A DNA stretch of 57,862 bases. It comes from Hathewaya limosa. GTDB taxonomy: Bacteria; Bacillota; Clostridia; Clostridiales; Clostridiaceae. How positions within the stretch are numbered: the stretch's first letter is position 1; every line of letters starts with the position of its first letter. Below, piece after piece: positions 46,901 through 55,375 of this stretch. The position numbers were made by a program, and so were the translations under genes. The notes below the pieces were generated by a model. That model worked only from the letters and a program-made list of their open reading frames with translations. It did no database searches and was not told the origin of the DNA. The DNA is taken from contig NZ_JAUSWN010000020.1 in assembly GCF_030815255.1 (NCBI RefSeq), forward strand, positions 1-57,862, written 5' to 3'.

Positions 46901-47029
46901 ATTTCCTATAGAATTTTCCTCCTGTGTATATGCTTTTACTTCTAAAACACAAGGTGCACAAATATTAAAAAACATTGACAAAATAATTACTAAAGCAATA
47001 CACAAACTCTTATTTTTTCTTTTAATCAT
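43994..47029 (-). CDS. Secreted M16C (presequence protease-like) metalloprotease
   Basis: 1011 residues with a signal peptide (about 1-33, hydrophobic core IALVIILSMFF). The inverted zinc motif HILEH (108-112) and the distal zinc ligand Glu in YNEMKGSL mark an active M16 peptidase, and the length and continuous double-lobed layout match the M16C/PreP-type single-chain enzymes (M16A-like halves followed by a hinge about 520-560). Most bacterial M16C enzymes are cytosolic, so export is notable. Relatives degrade peptides in closed chambers. The start has AGGGGAA about 12 bases upstream. Single gene with terminator. Confidence 0.9.
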   Translation of the reverse strand: MIKRKNKSLCIALVIILSMFFNICAPCVLEVKAYTQEENSIGNFTQGKRYYGFKLVDQKKIHNGTDICRNFIHEKSGARLFSVQNKDPNKHFSISFRTPSYNDKGAAHILEHCVLVGGSKKYPVKQLLKEVLETSLSKNLNGMTTPDTTIYPFSTTNEKEFSNIMDIYLDMVFNPSFYNDQRIFKEEGWYYDINNEDLKYNGVVYNEMKGSLSSPASHLYNSICKSLYPNTTYAFISGGDPKHIPDLTFAELKQFHKKYYKPSNSYIFLYGDMNIKDKLKSLDEHYLNKYKKEKVNSTISEQKPFKQKRYDIHKYPILKTENESGKSFLTYNFSINTKSAELDMAFQLLNEMLLNNPNSPLLRNLRKHGFNNVSGAYIPNQRQGFYSIIVGNTDYKKASEFENVVNATLKEICNKGLDKQIILNTINFMDLNSRWNSSYRETTGDDYNNAVLSRWIYDEDPMSAFIKPYEFARILTSLKRPYFEHIINKFLLNNTHSSIMILRPEKGMLEQQKIDEYRRLKQYKDSLSEDEYKKLRENTRELRTWLNTQSNEKDIDKIPRLKLKDINPRLELISLYRKKENGIPILYHQWDTKGTSYINLYFNSSSIKKEEVPYMQLLATILGNVSTKKSRIGELYNKEMNLTTGIKYEINSFSSAKQEGIINPQFKIEALTLSENTKATLDLIKEEITKSKYKDKKLLKKIIKNIRLESAEKVYEYPHILALTRNFSYYSKGEKYNDSLIGIGYMEFIKSLDEHFDEKYEDIVKNLDKVSNKIFNKHNLTISLTSDKSGYAYLKKDLLSFTRDLEKEKLNKEEIEFVYKKNQEAFNQNTDVLYNVQGFNYRALGEKYKGSMKVLKNILDLDYLWPKVRVKGGAYGVNFLLNKSGVMGIVSYRDPNLKETLEAYKGIPEYLKKLSLNDKELESYKISSLAEYCHTKTTEEKVKIADNMYFSGIKRDDLEKELKEIKNTTLKDVKGYEELFNKGLKQNNITVIGNRSKIQKQKDIFNKIKGI

Positions 47030-47158
47030 TCTCTTAAAGTTCCCCTTTCATATTCTTTGTTTAACTAGTACCTTAGTTTGTGTATTTTATATGTAATCTA
47101 TTCTTTTTCTAACACTATTTTTCAATATTTTGCTCTATTTAAAGTTATAAAGAAAAAA

Positions 47159-47195
47159 CTTTGTTTAGTTTTATACCGTCTTTAACTAAACAAAG
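47159..47195 (-). terminator. Aldehyde dehydrogenase terminator
   Basis: Perfect 12-bp stem (47184-47195 with 47159-47170) followed on the minus strand by TTTTTTCTT. About 25 bp after the stop codon. Confidence 0.9.
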
Positions 47196-47221
47196 CTCTT
47201 ACAAAATATAACTTTTATATT

Positions 47222-48595
47222 CTATTTTAAAAATTTCTTTAATAATTTCAATTTTCCCTTATAGGGCGCATATCTAAATTTAATATCGAAAATATTACTT
47301 TTCTTTAATATAGATTTATTATGTGTAAATAAGTCAAAACTAGCTTTTCCATGATACGCACCCATACCACTATTTCCTACTCCTCCAAAGGGAATATATG
47401 GTGATGCAACATGAATTATAGTATCATTAACACATCCTCCTCCAAATGATATACTATCTAACACTTTAGTTTCGATTGTTTTACTTTGGGTAAATAGGTA
47501 TAAAGCTAGTGACTTTGGTCTATTATGTAATGTCTTTATTAATGCATCCATATCATTATAAGTTAATATTGGTAAAATTGGCCCAAAAATTTCTTCTTTC
47601 ATTATGGAACTACTAAAAGACACTCCATCCATTAATGTTGGACTTATATATCTTTGCTTGACATCATAATCTCCACCTTTAATTATATATCCTTCTGGTA
47701 AATATGTTTTCAATCTTTCAAATTGTCTTTCATTTATGATTCTACCAAAATCCTCACTAATAAAAGGTTCCATCCCAAAAAACTCTTCTATATCTTCCTT
47801 CATATATCCAATTAGTTCTGATTTTACCTCCTCGTGAACCATTAAAAAATCTGGTGCTACACAAGTTTGACCTGCATTTAAAAATTTTCCCCAAATTATT
47901 CTTTTAGAAGCTTTTCTCAAATCGGCATCCTTATGAACAATACATGGACTTTTACCCCCCAGTTCTAATGTTACAGGGGTTAAATATTTAGAAGCCTTTT
48001 CCATTATAACTTTTCCAACAGAAGGGCTACCTGTAAAGAAAATATAGTTAAATTTATAATTTAATAAATTCGATATAGATTCTCTTCCTCCATCTTTTTC
48101 TACTACGGCTACATATTCTTCATCAAAAACTTCTTTTATTATTTTTTCTAAAACATCAGAAGTATTCCTAGAGTATCTGGAAGGTTTTAACATAACACAA
48201 TTTCCTGCGGCTATAGCCCCTACCAATGGACTTAAACTAAGTTGAAAAGGATAGTTCCAAGGAGATATATTTAATACTATTCCATAAGGCTCTTTATAAA
48301 TATAACTTTTAGTTCCAAAATGAATTAATGGTGTTTTTACTTTTTCAACTTTGCTCCATTTTTTCAAATTTCTAATAGCTATATTAATTTCTTCAATTAC
48401 CATGCCAACTTCTGTTTCATAGGCTTCAAAAGCTGATTTATTTAAATCAGCTTTTAAAGCTTCGTATATTAATTGTTCATTTTTTTCAATACCTATCTTT
48501 AAATCTTTAAGCTTATTTATTCTATATTGAATATTTTTTGTTGTACCACTAGAAAAGAACTCCTTTTGCTTTTTTAAAAGTAATTCTAAGTTCAT
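47222..48595 (-). CDS. Aldehyde dehydrogenase, class 3-like
   Basis: NAD(P)-dependent oxidation of aldehydes, 457 residues. Active-site Cys245 in NAGQTCVAP, catalytic Glu211 in LELGGKSP, cofactor-binding FTGSPSVGK, and NISPWNYPF and PFGGVGNSGMG motifs. The short length and C-terminal basic hydrophobic tail resemble class 3 (fatty-aldehyde/YwdH) enzymes. AAAGGAG precedes the ATG. It follows the 48623-49480 gene by 27 bp with no terminator between, so the two may be co-transcribed. Confidence 0.93.
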   Translation of the reverse strand: MNLELLLKKQKEFFSSGTTKNIQYRINKLKDLKIGIEKNEQLIYEALKADLNKSAFEAYETEVGMVIEEINIAIRNLKKWSKVEKVKTPLIHFGTKSYIYKEPYGIVLNISPWNYPFQLSLSPLVGAIAAGNCVMLKPSRYSRNTSDVLEKIIKEVFDEEYVAVVEKDGGRESISNLLNYKFNYIFFTGSPSVGKVIMEKASKYLTPVTLELGGKSPCIVHKDADLRKASKRIIWGKFLNAGQTCVAPDFLMVHEEVKSELIGYMKEDIEEFFGMEPFISEDFGRIINERQFERLKTYLPEGYIIKGGDYDVKQRYISPTLMDGVSFSSSIMKEEIFGPILPILTYNDMDALIKTLHNRPKSLALYLFTQSKTIETKVLDSISFGGGCVNDTIIHVASPYIPFGGVGNSGMGAYHGKASFDLFTHNKSILKKSNIFDIKFRYAPYKGKLKLLKKFLK

Positions 48596-48622
48596 CTTCT
48601 TTCTCCTTTAGACTAATTATTT

Positions 48623-49480
48623 TTAATCCCAATATGAACTAAAAGAACTTACAACTGAGGCATATGGATTAACTGCTATTATAATAGCTTGTTTATTATT
48701 TTCAAAATTTTTTTTCTTGAATACAACACTATATCCATCTTTTGAACTTTGTAAGACAGTAACACTTTCTATATCCTTTAATTTCTCATTTTCTGTTCTC
48801 TTAAAAAAGTCTTCTGCAATTTTTTTAGCCTCTTCTTCAGATATTTCATTTTCTTTTTCTTCTATTGAATAATCATACATATCTATACGTTCTATCTTTT
48901 TACTTCCCTTATTTATTACTATATTAAGATAATATTGTGTTCCATTTAATTTTCCAACCCAATCGGCAGAAATTATATCCCCCTTATTTTCTTGTACTAC
49001 AGGTTGCTTAAGTTTAAATTTAATGCTCCCATCTGTAGGAACATTTACTTCATAATATTTTTTAAAGGCTTTACTAATTAAATTAATCAGATCTTTTTCA
49101 GAATCTAAGTCTACCTTATCTACGTCTAATTTTATATTATCTTTTTTCTTATTTTCACTTTTTTCTACTTTATGCTTATTATTTTCAGTGTTCTTTTTCT
49201 CATTTATGGAATTTCTATTTTCTATTTCTTTTTTTTCATTCTGAGTTTGTTTTTCTATATCATTTTTACTTTCTTCCTTATTTATATGTTTCTCTATTTT
49301 GGCTTGTTCTCCTTTATTTTCTCCATTAAATTTATTATCATTTTTACTTTCTTTAATCTCTATTTTATCAGTAGCACTGTTATTTTCTTTTTTATTATGT
49401 CCCAAAAATACCATTGTTGTCACTGTTAAAATCATAATTGAAGCCACAGCAACTGTTAAAATTATCTTCTTTTTTTCCAT
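48623..49480 (-). CDS. Membrane-anchored protein with Lys/Glu/Asn-rich linker and PepSY-like domain
   Basis: 285 residues: one N-terminal transmembrane segment (about 5-27), a low-complexity linker of repeated Lys, Glu and Asn (about 30-125), then a folded extracellular domain (about 130-285). The segment EISEEEAKKIAEDFFKRTEN and the strands around it are PepSY/YcdB-like, a fold often inhibiting or scaffolding secreted proteases. The assignment is tentative. AGGAGAAT precedes the ATG. Lies just upstream of the aldehyde dehydrogenase. Confidence 0.7.
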   Translation of the reverse strand: MEKKKIILTVAVASIMILTVTTMVFLGHNKKENNSATDKIEIKESKNDNKFNGENKGEQAKIEKHINKEESKNDIEKQTQNEKKEIENRNSINEKKNTENNKHKVEKSENKKKDNIKLDVDKVDLDSEKDLINLISKAFKKYYEVNVPTDGSIKFKLKQPVVQENKGDIISADWVGKLNGTQYYLNIVINKGSKKIERIDMYDYSIEEKENEISEEEAKKIAEDFFKRTENEKLKDIESVTVLQSSKDGYSVVFKKKNFENNKQAIIIAVNPYASVVSSFSSYWD

Positions 49481-49722
49481 TCTTATTCTCCTATTCCTTT
49501 AAGACAACTTTACTTAATATCTTAATAATTTTAACTTTACAGGTATATTTTTTTTAATTAATTTAAAATATATTTATCTAAAAATTAAATATTAACATAT
49601 CTACTATATATTATACCTATACCCGTACACTGAATGGTTACAGAATTATTAATTTATCCAAAGTTTTCATCTTTATTTATAGATGTTTAAATAGCAATAT
49701 TATTATATATTTAAAAAAAAAT
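49481..49722. other. Intergenic stretch, no gene seen
   Basis: AT-rich spacer between the membrane-anchored gene and the lepB terminator. It should carry the promoter of the former. I found no good -35/-10 pair, no leader structure and no repeat. Confidence 0.4.
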
Positions 49723-49759
49723 AAAAGCCATATAAATTTTATAAATTTACATGGCTTTT
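49723..49759 (-). terminator. lepB terminator
   Basis: Long stem (TGGCTTTT with AAAAGCCA, extended by A/T pairs) followed on the minus strand by ATTTTTTTTT. Confidence 0.9.
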
Positions 49760-49786
49760 TAATAGTTATTTTAATCTACTTAATTT

Positions 49787-50395
49787 TTATTTTAACTTTC
49801 CAAATCTTTTTATTGGTGTAACGATAAACTGTGCTTTTCCCATAACTTTATCTTTACTAATATAAGGTTCATCCCATAACCTTGCATCCTTTGAATTTGC
49901 CCTATTATCACCTAAAAATAAGAACTTATCTTCTGGTACCTCAAATTTACTTTCAATTCCCAATTGATTTACCACATAAGGTTCATTTTGCTTTTGTCCA
50001 TTTATATATAAATCTCCATTTTCTTTTATTTCAATTCTATCTCCTGGAAGTCCTATTAATCTTTTTATTAAATCTAGTTGTAATTCATCTGAGTGAAATA
50101 CAATAATATCTCCTCTTTTAAGCTTATCTGTATTATGAACTCTTGTAACTAAAATTTTATCTCCTTCCATTATAGTAGGACGCATAGAACCTGATGGTAT
50201 CTTTATAAGATAAAACCAAGTTTTATGTATTATCATAGCAAGTACGAATGCTATGGCTATTGGTAAAATCCATTCTTTTAAATAATATTTAACACCTTTT
50301 TTCTCATTAACTTTTCTTCCTCGAAAAACACCATCTCTACTTCGATCACTAGATTCATTAATGTTATCTATGTTATTACTATTATCTTTATCCAT
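49787..50395 (-). CDS. lepB: Signal peptidase I
   Basis: Membrane serine protease that removes signal peptides from exported proteins. 202 residues: cytoplasmic charged N-terminus (1-38), one transmembrane segment (about 42-62), catalytic Ser70 in IPSGSMRPT, Lys111 in LIKRLIGLPGD (Ser/Lys dyad), and GDNRANSKDAR near the end. Single membrane span as in Firmicutes SipS types. AGGAGGG precedes the ATG. It lies between the two-component pair and a run of secreted proteins that it could process. Confidence 0.95.
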   Translation of the reverse strand: MDKDNSNNIDNINESSDRSRDGVFRGRKVNEKKGVKYYLKEWILPIAIAFVLAMIIHKTWFYLIKIPSGSMRPTIMEGDKILVTRVHNTDKLKRGDIIVFHSDELQLDLIKRLIGLPGDRIEIKENGDLYINGQKQNEPYVVNQLGIESKFEVPEDKFLFLGDNRANSKDARLWDEPYISKDKVMGKAQFIVTPIKRFGKLK

Positions 50396-50513
50396 TCAAA
50401 AACCCTCCTATTCACACATCTAGATTTATGATAACTTATATTATATTCTTTATATAATATCAATGCAATACACTAGTATTTTCATGATCTTATAATAATC
50501 CTACTATAAGTCT

Positions 50514-51875
50514 TTACTTATTTAGTATAATTTTAAATTCTGTACCTACTCCTTCTTCTGTAATCAAATTTATTTTTCCATTATGAAGTTCAACTATTTT
50601 TTTCGTTATAGCAAGTCCTAATCCACTTCCCTCTTTAGAGTTTCTTGATTCATCAACTTTTACGAACTCTTGAAATACCGTAGATACTAATTCTTTCTTT
50701 ATTCCTATACCATTATCTCTTATATGTAGTACAACTTTATCTTGTAGCTCTTTTAAGAATATATCTAACTTTGTACCTTCTTTATTATATTTTAATGAAT
50801 TAAGTATTAAATTACCTATTGCTCTTTCCATTTCTTTTGAATCAAAATTAAGTTTTATTACCTTTTCAGGAATATCTAAATCTAGTTGAAAATTTTTTTC
50901 TTCTATATCTCCATAATAGAATAAAATAGTTTCTCTTAAAAACTCACAAAAATCTTCTTCTTTTTTATTTAAAACATAATTAATACTATCTAATTTTGCA
51001 AAGGTAAATAATTCATTGACTAGATAATCTATTTTTCTAGTTTTATTATATATATATCCTAAATAAATTTTCCTTTCCTCATTATCTTCTACCCTATCCT
51101 CACTTAATGCCTTAGAATATCCCATAATAGATGTTATTGGAGTTTTTATATCATGTGAAATATCTCTAATAATCTTTTTCTTACTTTCTTCTGCCAAGAT
51201 TTTTTCCTTGTTTACCCTTTCTAATTCATCCGCCATATAGTTAAAAGAATCTCTTATTTGCTCTATTTCTTTATAACTTTTAAACTTTAATCTAACCTTA
51301 GTATTTCCTTCTGTCATTTCCTTTAAAGCTATTTTAATTTTGTTTAAGGGCTTAGTTATTGCATTTATAGATGTGGTTGCCATAATTACTATGATTAAAA
51401 TTATAAATATTATAGAAACCATCAGAGAATTTACAGTAAATCTATTTAACTTTTTAAACTTTACTTGATTCTGCTCTTTATTTTCCTCCTTAGGTATTTT
51501 AACTATATAAATAATATTGTGATTTTTTTTATCTTTATCATATACCTTTATATCAAAATCTGATTTAAGCTTTTCATTATTAAGAACAGATTCAATACTA
51601 TATTCTTTTATATTATCCTTTTTATTTCCTATAACATTTATAATCTTGTTATCTTTAACTACTTCAATCCAACCTTCATTCTTTAAAATTACTTCTTTAT
51701 CTAAATCATTATAATGTTCTTTGAAAATAGTTTCATTAGTATCTACATCATTAAAATTTAAACCTATTTGATATATAAATGATATACCAAATATAAAAAT
51801 GGCTAAAATTAAAGATATAAAAAAAATCAAATAATTACTCAAAAAAATATGTATAATACTTTTTTTAATCTTCAT
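50514..51875 (-). CDS. Sensor histidine kinase of two-component pair
   Basis: 453 residues from the ATG at 51875, with GAGGG eight bases upstream (an earlier in-frame TTG is less likely). Two transmembrane segments (about 10-32 and 150-175) enclose a short extracellular domain (about 115 residues) without a recognised fold. Then HAMP, HisKA with His241 in ISHDIKTP, and HATPase with LILNSLKYN, DNGIGI and GSGLGLAI. Overlaps the response regulator gene by 11 bp. The signal cannot be read; such layouts often sense envelope stress or peptides. Confidence 0.92.
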   Translation of the reverse strand: MKIKKSIIHIFLSNYLIFFISLILAIFIFGISFIYQIGLNFNDVDTNETIFKEHYNDLDKEVILKNEGWIEVVKDNKIINVIGNKKDNIKEYSIESVLNNEKLKSDFDIKVYDKDKKNHNIIYIVKIPKEENKEQNQVKFKKLNRFTVNSLMVSIIFIILIIVIMATTSINAITKPLNKIKIALKEMTEGNTKVRLKFKSYKEIEQIRDSFNYMADELERVNKEKILAEESKKKIIRDISHDIKTPITSIMGYSKALSEDRVEDNEERKIYLGYIYNKTRKIDYLVNELFTFAKLDSINYVLNKKEEDFCEFLRETILFYYGDIEEKNFQLDLDIPEKVIKLNFDSKEMERAIGNLILNSLKYNKEGTKLDIFLKELQDKVVLHIRDNGIGIKKELVSTVFQEFVKVDESRNSKEGSGLGLAITKKIVELHNGKINLITEEGVGTEFKIILNK

Positions 51876-52572
51876 CCTTATTTCCCTCAAATCTATAACC
51901 TAAGCCTCTTATTGTTTTTAAATATTGAGGAGATTTTGTATCATCCTCTATCTTTTCTCTAACCTTGCTTATATGTACCATAATAGCATTATCTTCATAA
52001 AAATATGGTTCATTCCATACAGATTCAAATAAATTTTTCTTTGTAAATACTTTATTAGGATTTGTCATAAACAATTCTACAATTTTATATTCTGTTGATG
52101 TTAATTGAACCTCTTCTCCATTCTTCTTTAGTGAAAATCCTTCTTTATCTAAAACTAAATCACCTATTGTTATTACATCTTTTTTACTATTAGCTTCTTC
52201 CCTATCTACATTTATATTATATCTTCTTAATTGGGCATTTACCCTTGCCATAAGTTCTAATGGATCAAAAGGTTTTGTTACATAATCATCAGCGCCTAGA
52301 TCAAGTCCTATAATTTTATCAAATCCTTCTCCTTTTGCCGATATAATTATAATTGGGAAATCTTTGCTTTTTCTTATATTCTTTATTAGATTATACCCAT
52401 CCATGTTAGGCATCATTATGTCAACAATAGCTAAATCGACTTTTTCATTTTCTAACTTTCCCAATGCCTCTATACCATCATACGCCTTTATTATTTTATA
52501 ATTATTTTTAGAATACAAATCTATTAAATCTACAATTTCTCTTTCGTCATCAACTACAAGAATTTTTTTCAT
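51865..52572 (-). CDS. OmpR/PhoB-family response regulator
   Basis: 235 residues. Receiver domain with acidic pair Asp8-Asp9, phospho-acceptor Asp51 (IVDIMMP), conserved Lys99 (VTKPF), and C-terminal winged-helix DNA-binding domain (about 135-230; LTSTEYKIVELFM and TIRGLGYRFE). AAAGGAG precedes the ATG. Partner of the overlapping kinase. Target genes unknown; no clear repeated site was seen upstream. Confidence 0.95.
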   Translation of the reverse strand: MKKILVVDDEREIVDLIDLYSKNNYKIIKAYDGIEALGKLENEKVDLAIVDIMMPNMDGYNLIKNIRKSKDFPIIIISAKGEGFDKIIGLDLGADDYVTKPFDPLELMARVNAQLRRYNINVDREEANSKKDVITIGDLVLDKEGFSLKKNGEEVQLTSTEYKIVELFMTNPNKVFTKKNLFESVWNEPYFYEDNAIMVHISKVREKIEDDTKSPQYLKTIRGLGYRFEGNKDED

Positions 52573-52660
52573 AAATTATTCTCCTTTAAACTTATAATCT
52601 ATTTTAATATCCTGTTTAGCATATTTTTTATTTATATATTGTGCCATACTTTCATTGATT

Positions 52661-52689
52661 ATTTTACCATGTCACTACTATTGGCTCAA
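52661..52689 (-). promoter_or_regulatory. Promoter of the two-component operon
   Basis: Minus strand TTGAGC (52684-52689), 17-bp spacer, TAAAAT (52661-52666) with TGG before it (extended -10). A leader of about 80 nt follows. Confidence 0.55.
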
Positions 52690-52767
52690 ATTTTTTAATA
52701 ACTTATTATTTGTTAAATTTTTTTTAATTTTGTATTAACAATTTAATCTTAAATTCATTTATACTTT

Positions 52768-52792
52768 AATTCAATTTTAACTCATCGATATA
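52768..52792 (+). promoter_or_regulatory. SigD/FliA-like promoter of chemoreceptor 1
   Basis: TAAT (52768-52771), 15 bases, CGATAT (52787-52792). CGATAT resembles the -10 of motility sigma factors, and the same element with the same spacing precedes the second chemoreceptor. The 390-bp gap between response regulator and receptor holds this and the divergent promoter; the remaining leader (about 170 nt) shows nothing recognisable. Confidence 0.5.
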
Positions 52793-52966
52793 TATACTAT
52801 CCCTGATTGAACTTTAAATCATATTATAGGTTAATTAAAATTATATTTTATAGAAGCATTTATCATAATATAAACTTAATTTATTTACCTAACTAAGATT
52901 ACCTTATTCATATATATATTTCTAAAAATAACATTACACAAAACTTAATTAACACGGAGGAAAAAA

Positions 52967-55009
52967 ATGAATACTACAAAACAAAAGTTAAGATTTCAAC
53001 TTACTAATATTACAAGTATAAAGACTAAAATGCTATTGTGTTTATTGCCAATTATACTTATAACTTGTATTACTTTATCATCTTTTGCATATATAAATGC
53101 AAAAAAAACTTTAGTAGAAAGTAGTACTGAATTAATGTTACAAGTAGCAAATAATGCCGCTAACAAAATTGATACTCAATTAATAGATATACTAAAAGAT
53201 TTAGAAGTACTTGCAAGCTCCCCGAGTATCTGTGATCCCAAAACTTCTTGGACAGTAAAAAAAGATTTTTTAAATACTAATTTAGAAATAAATAAACATG
53301 AATTAATAGGTATTGCTGATACTACTGGTAAGATAGTTTATACTAATGGTAATTCACTAAACATAAGTGACAGAAACTTTTTCACAAAAGCAATGGAAGG
53401 TACCTGTTTTATTTCTGAACCCTTTGTAAGCAATATAGATAAAAAATTACGAGTGGCCTACTCTACCCCTATAAAAGATAAGAACAATAAGGTTATTGGA
53501 GTATTAGTCGCAATAAGGGCTGGAGATGATTTAAGCAAAATAACCAATAACATTTCTTTCCTATCTACGGGTGAATGTTTTATGTTAGATAAAGAAGGTA
53601 CTTATATTGCAGACAAAAGTCAGTCCTTGGTAGATAAAAGAGAAAATGCTATTAAGTCTCACGGTAATGATAGTTCCTATAATGGTTTTATTGATCTTGA
53701 AAAAGAAATGATCGCTGGGAAAACTGGAATTAAAACATATAATTTTGATAGTGTAAAAAAATTTGGGGCATATACTCCTATAAAAACAACAGGTTGGTCT
53801 TTATGTGTATATATTCCTCATGGGGATTTATTAAGTAGACTTAACACTTTAAAATATAGTTGCATATTTATTACCATAGTAATTTTAATTTTTATGAGTT
53901 TTATAATACTTTTAATTAGTTCTGTTCTTTCTAATTCATTAAAAACTTTAAGAAATCACATGAACATAATTGCTAGTGGAGATTTTACTAATAGTATTGA
54001 TGAAAAACTTACTAAGAATAAGGATGAAGTTGGTGATATTTGTATGACAATGGAACAAACTCAACTTTCTATCAGTAATATGATTAATTCTATTAAAGAA
54101 TCAGCTTTTGATATAGACACTAACTCAACCAATTTAGCTGCAATTTCTGAAGAACTATCTGCTTTAACTCAAAATATAACTACAGCTATTGAGGAAGTCG
54201 CCTCTGGAACTAGTAAACAATCTTCTGACCTAACGACTATATTAGAAGATTTAAATGAGTTTGGAGATCAAATTTCAGATATTAGAGCACATGTTGATAA
54301 AATTAATATAATGTCTATAAATATTAATAAAAACTCTGAAAAGAGTAATAAAGATATGCAAAAATTAATAAATTCCCTTGAAAACTTTAATAAAAACTTT
54401 GCTAATTTCTCTAATAATATTAATGAAATGAATGGAGATATAAAAACTGTAAATGAAATTACTGATTTAATAAATAGTATAGCTGAACAAACTAACTTAC
54501 TTGCATTAAATGCAGCTATTGAAGCTGCAAGAGCTGGTGAATCAGGCAAAGGTTTTGCTGTTGTTGCAGATGAAATAAGAGTTTTAGCTGAAAGAAGTAG
54601 AGAATCTTCAACTAACATATACAATATCATAGGAAATTTATTAAATAAAACTAAAGCTATTGTTAATGAAACTGAAAAAATGAATTTAGAATTAAATGAA
54701 CAAAGGTCCACTGTAGAAAGTTCATTAGAATCATTTAATGATATTTCTACCTCTGTTGCAGACATAACCCCAAGAATTAATGAAATAACAATTGCTTTTG
54801 ATAATATTGATTTAAGTAAAGAAAATATATTAAATAACGTAGAAAATTTATCATCCATTTCAGAAGAAATTTCTGCAGCATCACAAGAAATTGCAGCATC
54901 TTCCGATGAATTGAATAAGTCAAGTTCTGAAGTTGCATATAGTGCTCAATCTCTTACTACTAGAACTTCTGAAATGACTACAGAGATAAATAAATTTAAA
55001 ATAAATTAA
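52967..55009 (+). CDS. Methyl-accepting chemotaxis protein 1, dCache type
   Basis: 680-residue transmembrane chemoreceptor. Transmembrane 1 (about 21-42), extracellular double Cache domain (about 45-290, with NISDRNFFTKAM and GWSLCVYIPHG), transmembrane 2 (about 295-320), HAMP, and a coiled-coil signalling domain whose hairpin tip is highly conserved (EQTNLLALNAAIEAARAGES, about 505-530). Intact receptor with no visible truncation. CGGAGGAA precedes the ATG. Close paralogue of the next gene, with most divergence in the Cache domain, so the two probably sense different ligands. Confidence 0.95.
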   Translation: MNTTKQKLRFQLTNITSIKTKMLLCLLPIILITCITLSSFAYINAKKTLVESSTELMLQVANNAANKIDTQLIDILKDLEVLASSPSICDPKTSWTVKKDFLNTNLEINKHELIGIADTTGKIVYTNGNSLNISDRNFFTKAMEGTCFISEPFVSNIDKKLRVAYSTPIKDKNNKVIGVLVAIRAGDDLSKITNNISFLSTGECFMLDKEGTYIADKSQSLVDKRENAIKSHGNDSSYNGFIDLEKEMIAGKTGIKTYNFDSVKKFGAYTPIKTTGWSLCVYIPHGDLLSRLNTLKYSCIFITIVILIFMSFIILLISSVLSNSLKTLRNHMNIIASGDFTNSIDEKLTKNKDEVGDICMTMEQTQLSISNMINSIKESAFDIDTNSTNLAAISEELSALTQNITTAIEEVASGTSKQSSDLTTILEDLNEFGDQISDIRAHVDKINIMSININKNSEKSNKDMQKLINSLENFNKNFANFSNNINEMNGDIKTVNEITDLINSIAEQTNLLALNAAIEAARAGESGKGFAVVADEIRVLAERSRESSTNIYNIIGNLLNKTKAIVNETEKMNLELNEQRSTVESSLESFNDISTSVADITPRINEITIAFDNIDLSKENILNNVENLSSISEEISAASQEIAASSDELNKSSSEVAYSAQSLTTRTSEMTTEINKFKIN

Positions 55010-55017
55010 AATTTTTT

Positions 55018-55048
55018 AAGGCATAGATCTAAAAAGGGTTTATGCCTT
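55018..55048 (+). terminator. Terminator of chemoreceptor 1
   Basis: Eight-bp stem AAGGCATA with TATGCCTT followed by TTTATTACATTTTTT. Confidence 0.75.
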
Positions 55049-55159
55049 TTTATTACATTTTTTCTCTATTTATAGACAAATTTTATTACTATACATTTAA
55101 TTTTTTGCTTATATCGTTTCATTTTTTCAATTTTTTTAACTTTTCTACAATTTTGTCTT

Positions 55160-55184
55160 TAATTTTCTTTTATTAACTCGATAT
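55160..55184 (+). promoter_or_regulatory. SigD/FliA-like promoter of chemoreceptor 2
   Basis: TAAT (55160-55163), 15 bases, CGATAT (55179-55184), in the shared context TTAACTCGATATAT. The leader to the ATG at 55376 is about 190 nt, as for the first receptor. No other features are seen in the 365-bp gap. Confidence 0.5.
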
Positions 55185-55375
55185 ATTATATTGTTGACTT
55201 TAAACTTAAGTATTTAAATAAACCTAATTAATTACTTTTTAAATGAATTTATATTTTTAGTTTATTTTTATAAAAATTCTCACAGGATTTTAACTTTTAG
55301 AAATTAAGATCTGTATATAAAAATAAACCATTAATATAGTTTTCTAAAACATATAGTTACTCGGGGGGATTATTA

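Noticed and set aside
48900..49450. CRISPR-like or tandem DNA repeats in the A/T-rich linker of the 48623-49480 gene
   Set aside because: The region is low-complexity Lys/Glu/Asn coding sequence with no fixed repeat unit or spacer length.
54268..54858. 196-codon minus-strand open frame opposite chemoreceptor 1
   Set aside because: Shadow of the highly helical signalling domain; hydrophobic composition results from reverse reading of Glu/Asn/Ser codons.
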